A program made the position numbers and the translations under genes. The notes beneath the pieces are model-generated. The model ran no database searches and was not told the DNA's origin. It worked only from the letters and a program-made list of their open reading frames with translations. Shown piece by piece: positions 10,004 to 19,645 of a stretch of DNA of 64,000 nucleotides (position 1 is the first letter of the stretch; the number at the start of each line of letters is the position of its first letter). Origin of the DNA: Kribbella aluminosa. Its GTDB lineage: Bacteria > Actinomycetota > Actinomycetes > Propionibacteriales > Kribbellaceae. Location of the stretch: assembly GCF_017876295.1 (NCBI RefSeq), contig NZ_JAGINT010000002.1, forward strand, positions 310,001-374,000, given 5' to 3'.

Positions 10004-10525
10004 ATGACCGAAGTACAACGTCCGTCGCTGACCGCCGGTGAGCGGGAGCAGTTGACCGGATGGCTCGACCTGCAACGGTCCTTCGTCCGGATGAAGTGCG
10101 CCGGACTCGGCGAGGAAGATGCCCACCGCAAGGTTGTCCCGACCTCGCCGTTGATGACCCCGGCCGGGCTGGTCGCCCACCTGCGCTGGGTGGAGTACGG
10201 GTGGTTCCAGCTCGGGCTCGTCGGCGTCGCGGACACCGGCCAGACGCCGTGGACCGAGGACGGGCACGTCGACGCCGAGATGTTCGTCGACGACGTACCG
10301 CTGGCCCAGTTGCTCGACGAGTACGACGAGGAATGCGGGCGCTCGAACGCCGTGATCGCGGACCTGCCGCTGGACGCCGTCGAGGTGGGGCAACCCGCTG
10401 ACAAGGCAGCTTCCTTGCGGCATGTGCTGTGTCACATGATCGAGGAGACCGCCCGGCACGTCGGGCACCTCGACATCATCCGGGAGCTGCTCGACGGCAC
10501 GAAGGGTTACACGAAGGTGGAGTGA
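10004..10525 (+). CDS. DinB / DUF664 family protein
   Basis: The product is 173 aa, a normal length for the family, starting at ATG 10004 with AAGGAG 9 nt upstream. A metal-binding histidine pattern is visible: one His in LVAHLRWVEYGWF and two in ETARHVGHLDIIRE, as in the four-helix DinB fold. Family members are often thiol-dependent (mycothiol or bacillithiol) S-transferases or hydrolases. The substrate cannot be told. The TetR gene follows 71 bp downstream on the same strand and may be co-transcribed. Confidence 0.85.
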   Translation: MTEVQRPSLTAGEREQLTGWLDLQRSFVRMKCAGLGEEDAHRKVVPTSPLMTPAGLVAHLRWVEYGWFQLGLVGVADTGQTPWTEDGHVDAEMFVDDVPLAQLLDEYDEECGRSNAVIADLPLDAVEVGQPADKAASLRHVLCHMIEETARHVGHLDIIRELLDGTKGYTKVE

Positions 10526-10596
10526 CCCGGTTACGCCTGCGCCGAGGGGTGGATAGGATGTCCGGCATCTGGCACGGGGTAGCGACAAGAGGTGTG

Positions 10597-11223
10597 ATGA
10601 GGGAACCCTCCGTACGCCGTTATTCCGGGCGGTCAGTCGAAGAGTGGAAGGCCGCGCGCCGGGAACGGCTGCTGGCTGCCGCGCTCGAGCTCTTCGGGAC
10701 CGAAGGATATCCGGCGACATCCGTGGAACGCCTGTGCACACAGGCGAAAGTGTCCACCCGGCACTTCTACCACGAGTTCCAGAACAAGGAAGCCGTGCTG
10801 CTCGCGGTGCACGCGCAGGTGATCGAGTTGGCGGTCCGGAACACCGGGGACGCACTAACCCGGACCGCCGACCAGCCGGTGCGGGAGCGGATCACCGCGG
10901 CCGTCGACTCGTACCTGCGGACCATCATGGCGGACCTCCGGCGGGCCCGGATCTCGTTCGTCGAGGTGGTCGGCACCAGCCCGGCGGTCGAGGAGCAGCG
11001 GAACGCGTTCCGGGAGCTGCTGGTCGGCAAGGTCCGCGACCTCGGCGACACCGCGGTGGAACGCGGCGAGATCAGGCGCAAGGACTTCCGGTTCCTCGCG
11101 CTGGCGTTCCTCGGCGCGGTGAACGCGGTCGTCCACGACTGGATGCTCGCGGACCCGCGCCCGCCGGAGCAGAAGGTGCAGAAGTCCCTCCGCGACCTGG
11201 CCGTCCAGCTGATCACGGCCTAG
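10597..11223 (+). CDS. TetR/AcrR family transcriptional regulator
   Basis: The chosen start is ATG 10597, which gives a 208-aa protein of normal length. In-frame starts further upstream overlap the previous gene and add a non-homologous Arg-rich extension. The N-terminal TetR helix-turn-helix is clear at about residues 20-65 (AALELFGTEGYPATSVERL, then STRHFYHEFQNKEAVLL). The C-terminal helical ligand domain is unassigned. The target may be the DinB-family gene upstream. It converges with the SARP gene, with a 7-bp gap between stops. Confidence 0.9.
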   Translation: MREPSVRRYSGRSVEEWKAARRERLLAAALELFGTEGYPATSVERLCTQAKVSTRHFYHEFQNKEAVLLAVHAQVIELAVRNTGDALTRTADQPVRERITAAVDSYLRTIMADLRRARISFVEVVGTSPAVEEQRNAFRELLVGKVRDLGDTAVERGEIRRKDFRFLALAFLGAVNAVVHDWMLADPRPPEQKVQKSLRDLAVQLITA

Positions 11224-11230
11224 TCCCGGG

Positions 11231-14200
11231 CTAGTCGAGGTACCGCTTGCGCAGTTCGGCGAGGGCCTCGTCGCGCGGGACGGCGGCGCCGGCGGCGTAC
11301 GCGGCCTCGTAGGCCTCGTTGCCCAGGGCATCCCGCAGCTGGTCGACCAGCCGTTGTACGTCGGCGTCCGGGATCGTCCGGAGGCCCTTCATCGTGGCGG
11401 CGAGCCCGAACACCCGGGCCACGTCCGCGGGCTCGCTGGTCAGAAGGTCGGCGTGCAGCCCGATCTCGACGACCGCGGCCCGCGACCGGCATGTCCTCGG
11501 TGCCGAGCGCCAGCCCGATGGCTTCCCGGGCGCGCTGCTGGGCCTTCTCGACGTCGCCGGTGAACGCGTAGATCCGGCTCAGCTGGCTGAGCATCACCGC
11601 CTGCCCGTGCGGCGCCATCCGCTCGGCCTCGAGGTCGAGGGTCGCGTACGCACGTTCCGCGAGCGCACGCGCCTCCTCGATCCGCCCGAGCCGGAACTCC
11701 ACCTTCGCCAGGCCCATGTACGCCATCGCCTCGCCACCGCGCGACCCCGTCTGCTCGGACAGCTGCAACGCCCGCTGCAGGTCGGCGCGGGCGCCCTCGT
11801 GGTCGCCCAGCTCGACCCGGCTCATCGCGCAACTGCCGAGCAACTGCCCGACGCCTTCGGTGGTACCGAGCTCCTCGATCAGCCGGAGCGCCTCGACCAG
11901 CGACTCCAGCGCGGCGGCGTGATCGCCGTTGCTCGCCTGGTACCCGGCGAGCCCGCGCAGCGCCATCGACGTACCGAAGCGGTCGCCGATCTCGCGGAAA
12001 CCGTCCAGCGCGACCGTGAGGTCGGCCGCCATCTCGGTGACCTCGCCCTCGTTCTCGCGGAACATCGCACTGGCCATGACGCCCATGTTCCGGATCCACG
12101 GATCCGGGTGCCGGCCGGCGGCCTCCAGTTCCGCGAAGCAGGTCGCCTTGTCCCGTCGTACGGCGGCCCAGACCGCGTTGGTGAACAACCCGATCCCGGA
12201 GTCGACCAGGATCGGGTGCTTCCGGGTCATCCAGCGAACCGTGGCCAGCCCGCGGGCCGCCTGCCGGAACGCCTTGGCGGGGTCCAGCCCCGTCGACATC
12301 CGGCCGAGCGCGAGCAGGTACAGCGCCTCGGCCTTGTCCAGCGGCACAGTCCGGCCCGGTACGGCGAGTGCGGCCTGCATCCAGGTCACCGCCTCGGCCG
12401 GGCGGCCGCTCATCGTCCAGTACTCCCCGAGCACCGCGACCATCTGTACGGCGACCCGCGCGGAGCCGGTGTCGATCGCGGTCCGGAGCGCGTCGATCAG
12501 GTTCTCGTTGTCGGCGGTCAGCCGGGCGATCCACTCGATCTGCTCGCCGGTCCGCAGCTTCGGTCGCGCGGTGCGGAGCATCCGGCTGAAGTAGACCGTG
12601 TGCGCCCAGCGGAAGCGGTCGTACTCACCCGAGGCCTTCAGCTGCTCGGAGCCGTACGCACGGACCGTCTCCAGCATCCGGTAGCGCACGGACCGCTCGT
12701 CGGCGGCGGCTTCGACGAGCGACTTGTCGACAAGGGATGCGAGTACGCCGAGCACGGACTCCGCGGGGAGGTGCTGGTCGCTGCAGATCTGCTCGGCCGC
12801 GTCCAGCGTGGCGCCGCCGGAGAACAACGAGAGCCGCCGCGCGACCGCCTGCTCGTCCGGGTCCAGCAGGTCCCAGCTCCACTCGACGACCGCCCGTAGG
12901 GTCTGGTGGCGCGGCAGCGCAGTGCGGGAACCACTGGTCAGCAACCGGAACCTGTCCGCCAGCCGGTCGACGATCTGCGGCGGGTTGAGCGCCCGGAGTC
13001 GCGCGGCGGCCAGCTCGATCGCCAGTGGCATGCCGTCCAGGCGGCGGCAGATCTCCGCGACGGCTTCCCGGTTCGCCTCGGTCAGCTGGAAGTCAGGGCG
13101 TACGGCGCGGGCACGGTCGACGAACAGCTGCATCGACGGGTACTCGTCGGTGGCCGCGTCCTCCGGCGGCAGGTCCAGCGGACCGACCGGGTGCAGGTGC
13201 TCACCTGGGATGCTCAACGGCTCACGGCTCGTGGTCAGCACCCGTAGTCGCGGACACGACGCGAGCAGCGAGTCCACGAGTCCCGCGACCTCCTGCACCA
13301 GGTGCTCGCAGTTGTCGAACACGAGCAGGATGCGACGGTCGCCGATGACCTCTACGAGCCGCTGGGTCGCAGCGCGGCTGGTGGGGATGTGTTGCGGTGC
13401 AAAGCGTGCCTGCGTCACGTCGACGTACTCACTGGCGCCAAGGGTCGACAGTACGGTCGGTGCGACGTCGGCTGCGTCTCCCAGTGGCGCGAGCTCCACG
13501 AACCAGATGCCGTCGCCGGGCTGGTCCACGAGCGACCTGCCGGTCTCAGTGGCCAGCCGGGTCTTGCCGGCACCACCTGGGCCGACCATGGTGACCAGCC
13601 GGGTCCCGTTGCTCAGCAGGCGGGTCAGCTCGACCACGTCCTCGCGGCGACCGACAAAGCTCGTCAGTGGAGCCCGCAGGTTGTTGCGCGGTACGGACGG
13701 AGCAGGAGCCGGTGCTGCGGAGCTCCTGGCAGCCGGGTCCACCGAATCGCCCCGAAGCACTGACACGTGCAGGTCACGGAGCCGCGTGCCGGGATCAGCA
13801 CCGAGCTCGTCAGCCAGGGTGGTGCGAATACGCTCGTACGCCGTCAGGGCCTCCGCCTGGCGGCCGTCGGCGTACAAGGCGCGGATGAGCAGCTCGTGGA
13901 CGCGTTCGCGGAGCGGGTGCGTTACGGCGAGGTGCTCGAGGTCCGCGATCAGGTCGCGGGCGTGGCCGCAGCTGACGGCTGCCTCGGCCAGGTCCTCCGC
14001 GGCGGCCAGCCGCAGCTCGGAGAGCCGGTCCGCTTCGACCGCGGCGAACGGGAGGTCGCGCAGATCGGTCAGGGCGTCGCCACGCCACAGCTTGTCGGCC
14101 TGCGCGAGCAGCAGGTGTGCCTGCTCCGGGTCGGACGTGAGGACCGCGCGGCCACGCCGTACCAGCTCCTCGAACTGGAGGGTGTCCACGCAGTCCGGAC

Positions 14201-14477
14201 CGATCGTCAGCGTGTAACCGGCCGGACCCGACTGGACCGAGATGCTCGACTCGGTGGCCGGCAGGCTCGCCCGCAGCCGCGAGACGAGCGACTGCAGCGC
14301 GTTCGCACTCGGGGCCTCACGGCCCCACAGCCCGTCGACCAGCGTCTCGACACTGACCGGCCGCCCCGCGCTCAGCGCCAGCCGCGCCAGCAACCCGCGC
14401 AGCCGAACACCGCGAATGTCGAGCGGAGTCCCGTCGGCCGCCCACATCGCGAGAGGACCGAGCACCGCTATGCGCAC
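11231..14477 (-). CDS. SARP/AfsR-type regulator: BTAD + NB-ARC ATPase + TPR, frameshifted near its C-terminus
   Basis: The GTG at 14477 gives the usual VRIAVLGPLA start. Domains in order are an OmpR-type winged helix (about 1-95), a BTAD domain (about 100-245), an ATPase with P-loop GPGGAGKTRLA (about 305) and AAARLRAL motifs, and a long TPR region. Near 11480 the conserved frame ends after ALGTEDMPVA. The natural tail (AVVEIGLHADLL ... ALAELRKRYLD, stop at 11231) is in another frame. Deleting one G from the GGG complementary to 11479-11481 restores it. As read, translation continues out of frame through an Arg-rich tail to a stop at 11220. It is divergent from the serine hydrolase at 14550. 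Confidence 0.85.
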
Positions 14478-14549
14478 TCGACCAGCCTCGCACATCCCCC
14501 GACCAAACCCCCTGCCGTTTGTCACTTGGCTCCCTTAAGGTCAGAGGTT

Positions 14550-15899
14550 GTGACAGATATTTCCGCGCCGACGCAGGTCGCGCTCTCCCGAATCGTCGCC
14601 GAACGTCAGTCCAAGGGCCGGGTGCCCGGAGTCGTGGGTGCCGTGGCTCGCGCCGGTTCGCTGGCCTGGTCGCAGGGTGCCGGATCGGCCGACCTGGACA
14701 GTCCGGGCGTACCGCCGACCGCCGACTCGCAGTTCCTGATCGCGTCGCAGAGCAAGACGCTGACCGCGGTCACGATCATGGCGCTCCGCGACGAGGGCAA
14801 GCTCAGCCTCGACGACCCGATCGAGAAGCTGATCCCGGACAGCACGCACGACGGCATCACGGTCCGGCAGATGCTCAGCCACGCCAGCGGTATGCAACGC
14901 GAACCGGTCGGCGACGTGTGGGACCTGATGAAGTTCCCGTCCCGTGAGGAACTCGTCCCGGGCTGGAACGCCGCCGAACGGATCGGCAGACCGCACCACC
15001 GGTTCCACTACTCGAACCTGGTGTTCTCGCTGCTCGGCGAGATCGTCGCACGGCTCGACGGCCGGTCCTGGTACGACGCCGTGAAGGCGCGGATCCTGGA
15101 CCCGCTGGAGATGCGCCGGACGACGGTCGGCATGGACGGCGGGCCGGCACAGACGGGGTACTACGTGCCGCCGTTCTCCGACGTACCGGTCCGCGAACCG
15201 CTGCTCGACCTCGGCGCGATGGACGCCTGCGGCGGGCTGGCCTCGACCGCCGAGGACCTGGCGAAGTGGGCGATGTTCGTCGCGAACCCGGTCGACGAGG
15301 TGCTGTCCAAGGACACCCTGGACGAGATGTGCCAGGTGCAGATCATGGCCGACGTGGACCGCTGGCAGCTCGCGTTCGGACTCGGGTTCATGCTGCTGCG
15401 CCGCGGCGACCGGTTGTTCGTCGGCCACGACGGCGGCATGCCCGGCCACATCACGTCGACGTTCGTCGACCGCTCCTCCGGTACGGCGGGCATCGCGCTG
15501 TTCGGCGCCACCTCGTCACCGGCCCCGAGCGCGCTGGCGACCGACCTGATCATCAAGGTCCTCGAGGACGACCCGCTGCCGCCGGAGGCCTGGGTCCCCG
15601 GCACCGCCGTACCCGACGAGCTGTCCGGCGTCCTCGGCACCTGGTTCACCGAGGGTTCTCCGTTCAACTTCTCGGTGAAGAACGGCGTACTCGAGGCGAA
15701 GTCCCCCGCAGCGGCCGAGTACCAGTCCCCCGCCGTCTTCGAACGCCTCTCCGAGGACACCTACCGCACCGTCTCCGGCCGCGAGACCGGCGAACTCCTC
15801 CGCATCACCCGCGACCCCGCCGGCCACCCCACAAAGTTGCACTGGGCAACCTACCTCTGCACCCGCCAACCCCTCTCCTTCGGCGAGCTCACCACCTAG
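14550..15899 (+). CDS. Serine hydrolase, beta-lactamase class C / esterase family
   Basis: GTG at 14550 has AAGG 9 nt upstream and gives 449 aa. The family SxxK motif is present as SQSK (ASQSKTLTAV). YSN occurs in HYSNLVFSL and the third motif region is GHDGGMPG. There is no signal peptide, so it is probably cytoplasmic and more likely an esterase or peptidase than a resistance beta-lactamase. It shares a 72-bp divergent promoter region with the SARP-type regulator, an arrangement compatible with control by it. Its stop overlaps the stop of the convergent VOC gene. Confidence 0.88.
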   Translation: MTDISAPTQVALSRIVAERQSKGRVPGVVGAVARAGSLAWSQGAGSADLDSPGVPPTADSQFLIASQSKTLTAVTIMALRDEGKLSLDDPIEKLIPDSTHDGITVRQMLSHASGMQREPVGDVWDLMKFPSREELVPGWNAAERIGRPHHRFHYSNLVFSLLGEIVARLDGRSWYDAVKARILDPLEMRRTTVGMDGGPAQTGYYVPPFSDVPVREPLLDLGAMDACGGLASTAEDLAKWAMFVANPVDEVLSKDTLDEMCQVQIMADVDRWQLAFGLGFMLLRRGDRLFVGHDGGMPGHITSTFVDRSSGTAGIALFGATSSPAPSALATDLIIKVLEDDPLPPEAWVPGTAVPDELSGVLGTWFTEGSPFNFSVKNGVLEAKSPAAAEYQSPAVFERLSEDTYRTVSGRETGELLRITRDPAGHPTKLHWATYLCTRQPLSFGELTT

Positions 15900-16333
15900 A
15901 CGACGCAGAAGTCGTTGCCCTCGGGGTCTTGTAGCCAGAGGTGGTCGAGGGTGTTGTCGGTGGAGACCTCTTGGACCAGGGTGGCGCCGGCGGCGAGGAG
16001 TTCGTCTCCGGTACGGCGGATGCGTTGTTCGCGGAGGTGTTGGGGCTCGGAGCGGCCGCCTGCTACCTGGAGGTCCAGGTGCAGGCGGTTCTTGACGGTG
16101 CGGGGCTCGGGGACCTTGAGGAACGAGATGGACGGGAGGGCGCCGTTCGGGTCGGAGATCGAGGCGCCGTCGTTCCACTCGTCCTCGGGGACGTTCAGAT
16201 CGGTGAACCACGCCTCCCAGGTGTCCCAGCCGGCCGGCGGATCCGAGGCCGTGTAGCCGAGCGCCGTGCACCAGAAGCGTGCGACCAGCGCCGGGTCGGC
16301 GCAGTCGATGGTGAGCGTCCACTTCGTCGTCAT
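15896..16333 (-). CDS. VOC family (glyoxalase-like) protein
   Basis: ATG 16333 gives a 145-aa single-domain protein, MTTKWTLTIDCADPALVARF. The family start pattern is followed by ALGYTASDPP and ends DPEGNDFCVV, the usual end of a glyoxalase/bleomycin-resistance-like fold. The HLDLQV strand supplies a likely metal-ligand His. The substrate is unknown. It is convergent with the serine hydrolase, with a 4-bp overlap of stops. Confidence 0.85.
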   Translation of the reverse strand: MTTKWTLTIDCADPALVARFWCTALGYTASDPPAGWDTWEAWFTDLNVPEDEWNDGASISDPNGALPSISFLKVPEPRTVKNRLHLDLQVAGGRSEPQHLREQRIRRTGDELLAAGATLVQEVSTDNTLDHLWLQDPEGNDFCVV

Positions 16334-16380
16334 ACCGGTCAGTCTGTCGGTCGGGGCCGACAAAGTGGTCCTGCGTGCAG

Positions 16381-16429
16381 GCAGAACCCGCCGATCCGGC
16401 GCGGATTCGGCCGATTCGACGGGTTCTGC
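16381..16429. repeat. 10-bp inverted repeat with nested hairpin, downstream of ABC operon
   Basis: GCAGAACCCG (16381-16390) pairs perfectly with CGGGTTCTGC (16420-16429). Inside are CGATCCG and CGGATTCG half-matches, and GTGCAG flanks both ends. It lies just after the stop of the ABC permease on the minus strand and before the VOC gene, so it could end that transcript. There is no U-tract. It shares the AGAACCC/GGGTTCT core with the repeat at 9799. Confidence 0.5.
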
Positions 16430-16441
16430 GTGCGTGCAGGT

Positions 16442-17254
16442 TCAGGTACGGCGGCGGTACGCGCGGATCGCGAGCGGGGCGAAGACGCCGACCAGGCCGA
16501 CCATCCAGGCGAGCGTGATCAGCAGCGGCTTCTCGATCGGGCCGCCGAGCATCAGGCCGCGCATCGTGTCGACCAGGTACTTGACCGGGTTGACGTTCAC
16601 GAACGCCTGCAGGAACCCGGGCAGCGTGCTGGTCTGCACGAACACGTTGCTGCCGAACGTCAGCGGGAACATCACCAGGAACGCCACACCCTGCACGCCC
16701 TGCGCGGTCTTCAGCGACAGCCCGAGCCAGACCCAGATCCAGCACATCGACAACGCGAACGCCAGTACGACGACCAGCGCGAGGACGCCGTACCCGACGC
16801 CGTTCCGGAACCGGAACCCGAGCGCGAACCCGGTCCCCATCAGGATCACGATCGAGAGCGAGTACCGGACCGCGTCGCCGAGCACCGCTCCGACCAGCGG
16901 CGCGATCCGGGCGATCGGCAGCGCCCGGAACCGGTCGAACACGCCCTTCGCGAAGTCGTCGTTCAGCGCCACGCCGGTGCCCATCGTGGAGAACACCACC
17001 GTCTGCACCAGCAGACCGGGCAGCAGGAACGGCAGGTAGTCGCGCCAGCCGCCGCCCTGCGCGATCGCGCCGCCGAACACGAACAGGAACAGCACCAGGA
17101 AGATGATGGGCTGGAACGTCACGTCTGCCAGGGCTTCCGGGTTCTGCCGGATCCGTACGACGTTCCGCCAGGCGAGCGTCAGGCTCTGCTGCACCCAGGC
17201 GAACGGGTTGGCCCGCCGGGCCAGGTGGGTCGGCTCGAGTGTCGCGGTGGTCAT
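16442..17254 (-). CDS. ABC-2 type permease (DrrB-like exporter subunit)
   Basis: The protein is 270 aa with about six hydrophobic segments, for example PIIFLVLFLFVFGGAI and YLPFLLPGLLVQTVVF, and the ABC-2 pattern NPVKYLVDTMRGLMLG near the end. The start overlaps the stop of the ATPase gene (ATGA), indicating translational coupling. DrrAB-type exporters move drugs or lipids outward; the substrate here is not evident. Confidence 0.9.
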   Translation of the reverse strand: MTTATLEPTHLARRANPFAWVQQSLTLAWRNVVRIRQNPEALADVTFQPIIFLVLFLFVFGGAIAQGGGWRDYLPFLLPGLLVQTVVFSTMGTGVALNDDFAKGVFDRFRALPIARIAPLVGAVLGDAVRYSLSIVILMGTGFALGFRFRNGVGYGVLALVVVLAFALSMCWIWVWLGLSLKTAQGVQGVAFLVMFPLTFGSNVFVQTSTLPGFLQAFVNVNPVKYLVDTMRGLMLGGPIEKPLLITLAWMVGLVGVFAPLAIRAYRRRT

Positions 17255-18231
17255 CGGCCCGCTCCTTCCAGGATCTTCGGCTCTTCGGTGGTGTGACCGG
17301 TCAGCGCCAGGAACACCTCGTCCAGGCTGGGCAGCCGCAGCGACAGCTCGGTCACCGCGATCCCGGCCTCGTCCAGCCGCCGTACGACGACCGGCATCGA
17401 CGAGCCGTCCGTCACCGGCACGCTGACCAGCGTGTTCACCACGTCGACGGTCGGCCGGGTACCGACCGATTCGGCGACGATCGCGGCCACCCGCTCGATG
17501 TGCGAGGGCTCCGCCGGGCGGACGTCCAGCGATTGTTTGCCGGCCTGCGCCTTCAGCTCGGCCGGCCGGCCGTTCGCGACCACGGCGCCCTTGTCGAACA
17601 CCACGATCGAGTCGGCGAGCGCGTCGGCCTCTTCGAGGTACTGCGTGGTCAGCAGTACGGTGGTCCCGTCGAGCACCAGGTTCCGTATTGTCTCCCAGAC
17701 GCCGTTGCGGGCGTGCGGGTCGAGGCCAGTGGTGGGCTCGTCGAGGTACAGGATGCTCGGGCTGCCGACCAGGCTCGCGGCCAGGTCGAGCCGGCGGCGC
17801 ATACCGCCGGAGTACGTCTTCGCGATCCGGTCGCCCGCGTCGGTCAGCTCGAACCGCTCCAGCAGTTCGTCCGCCGTGGTACGGGCCCGCGGCCGTGAGT
17901 ACCCGAGCAGCCGGCCGATCATGATCAGGTTCCGGCGCCCGGACATGTCCTCGTCGACCGACGCGTACTGCCCGGTCAGGCCGATGATGCTGCGGACCTT
18001 CCCGGCTTCGCGGACGACGTCGTACCCGCCGACCGTGGCATGCCCGGCGTCCGGCCGGAGCAGCGTGCCGAGGATGCGGACCGCGGTCGTCTTACCGGCG
18101 CCGTTCGGGCCGAGGACCCCGAGAACCGTACCGGTCGGCACGCTCAGGTCGACGCCGGCAAGCGCGGTCGTACTGCCATATTTCTTGACCAGACCGACCG
18201 CCTCGATGGCGACCTGATTCGTTGTGGTCAT
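17251..18231 (-). CDS. ABC transporter ATP-binding protein (DrrA-like)
   Basis: The protein is 326 aa. It has Walker A GPNGAGKTTAV, signature YSGGMRRRLDLA and Walker B ILYLDEPTTGLDP, followed by the DrrA-type C-terminal domain that ends in the LPSLDEVFLALTGH motif. It forms a two-gene exporter with the permease at 16442. An MFS gene lies upstream on the same strand but 85 bp away, so the exporter probably has its own promoter. Confidence 0.93.
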   Translation of the reverse strand: MTTTNQVAIEAVGLVKKYGSTTALAGVDLSVPTGTVLGVLGPNGAGKTTAVRILGTLLRPDAGHATVGGYDVVREAGKVRSIIGLTGQYASVDEDMSGRRNLIMIGRLLGYSRPRARTTADELLERFELTDAGDRIAKTYSGGMRRRLDLAASLVGSPSILYLDEPTTGLDPHARNGVWETIRNLVLDGTTVLLTTQYLEEADALADSIVVFDKGAVVANGRPAELKAQAGKQSLDVRPAEPSHIERVAAIVAESVGTRPTVDVVNTLVSVPVTDGSSMPVVVRRLDEAGIAVTELSLRLPSLDEVFLALTGHTTEEPKILEGAGR

Positions 18232-18316
18232 CGGTTCCTCCCAGTTGCCTTACTGCACTGGGACTACCGTCTCGCTCACCCCTGGCACCGCCCTGGCTTT
18301 CCGCTGTCAGCCCGTG

Positions 18317-19645
18317 TCAGCGCGCTGTCTCAGCCTCCAGCGGCAGGACCCGGTTGGCCAGCAGTGCCTGGTATGCCTCCGGGTTGTAGCGGGCCAGGTT
18401 GCCACGGGCCTTCCGGCGGTACTTGAGGATCTGGCGGGTGCCGATCGCCCACAACACGTACTGGAACGCCAGCGCGACCTTGAAGTCGCCGATCGCCATC
18501 GGGGCACCGCCGGACGAGGCGTCCAGCAGTACGCCGACCATCCCGATGCAGAGCAGCGTCGCGATGAAGCCTCCGGTGTTGACCATCCCGTTCGCGGCGC
18601 CGAACCGAGTAGTCGGGTTGAACGTACGGGCGTAGTCCAGCCCGAGCATCGAGCCCGGTCCACCGGCCGCCTGTACGACGATCAGCGCCAGCAGTACCGG
18701 CATCGGTGCACGGCCCGGCCAGAGCAGTACGACGGTCCACATCACGACGGAGCCCGCGATTACCGCCAGCACGATCCACGAGCGGTAGAACGGGAACTTG
18801 GCGGCGTACCGTCCGACAACAGGCCCGTAGCAGAGGCCGGCGAGTACTGGGATGATCAGCATGGCCGCGGCAGTCGTTGGGGCGACCCCCTGTCCCTGTA
18901 CGAGGAACGGGTAACCCCAGAGCAGTCCGAAGGTGCTCCCGGAGAAGCTCGTCGTGAAGTGCGTCCACAGGCCCAGACGTGTGCCCGGTTCGTTCCAGGC
19001 GCGGCGCAGGTTCTTCTTGACCTCGTCGAACGGCAGCTTGGCGCGGCGGAGCGGTTCGTCGTACGGAGTGTTCTTGACGAGCAGCAGTACGAGTACGCCG
19101 GTCGCGAGGCTCAGCACTGACGCAGCGGCGAACGTGGGCGTCCAGCCGAACGCGTGGAAGGCAGCAGCCATCGGAACGGTCGACATGATCGCACCGAGAC
19201 CACCGAGCATTCCTGTCGCCTGTGACATCACGGGCTGGCGTAGCGCAGGGAACCAGGACATGACCACGCGCAGCACACTGATGAACACCAGTGCGTCGCC
19301 AACACCCAGCACTGCGCGGGCAGCGAGCGCAGCGGGGTACGAATTGACCATGCTGAACGCGGACTGCGCTACGAACAGCAGGCCGGACGCAGCGATCAAG
19401 AGGCGCTTGGAACCGTAACGGTCGAGCAGTACGCCGACGGGGACCTGCATGGCGGCGTACACCGTGAGCTGCACGACGGTGAAGCTGGCCAGCGCGGATG
19501 CGGAGATGTGGAAGCGTTCCGCGGCCTGCAGACCTGCCACGCTCATGGAGCCGCGGTGCAGCACGGTGACGAGGTACGTCAGGACAGCGGTGGCCCACAC
19601 CGCCCAGGCACGCCGTCCGCCCAGAGGGTAGCGAAGTTCGTTCAC
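18317..19645 (-). CDS. MFS transporter
   Basis: The protein is 442 aa with about 12 hydrophobic segments. The motif between TM2 and TM3 reads GVLLDRYGSKRLL, and RAVLGVGDALVF matches the anion/cation symporter-like branch. GTG 19645 overlaps the TGA of the GntR gene (GTGA), so regulator and transporter are translated together. The substrate is unknown and could be a carboxylate or sugar acid given the GntR partner. Confidence 0.9.
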   Translation of the reverse strand: MNELRYPLGGRRAWAVWATAVLTYLVTVLHRGSMSVAGLQAAERFHISASALASFTVVQLTVYAAMQVPVGVLLDRYGSKRLLIAASGLLFVAQSAFSMVNSYPAALAARAVLGVGDALVFISVLRVVMSWFPALRQPVMSQATGMLGGLGAIMSTVPMAAAFHAFGWTPTFAAASVLSLATGVLVLLLVKNTPYDEPLRRAKLPFDEVKKNLRRAWNEPGTRLGLWTHFTTSFSGSTFGLLWGYPFLVQGQGVAPTTAAAMLIIPVLAGLCYGPVVGRYAAKFPFYRSWIVLAVIAGSVVMWTVVLLWPGRAPMPVLLALIVVQAAGGPGSMLGLDYARTFNPTTRFGAANGMVNTGGFIATLLCIGMVGVLLDASSGGAPMAIGDFKVALAFQYVLWAIGTRQILKYRRKARGNLARYNPEAYQALLANRVLPLEAETAR

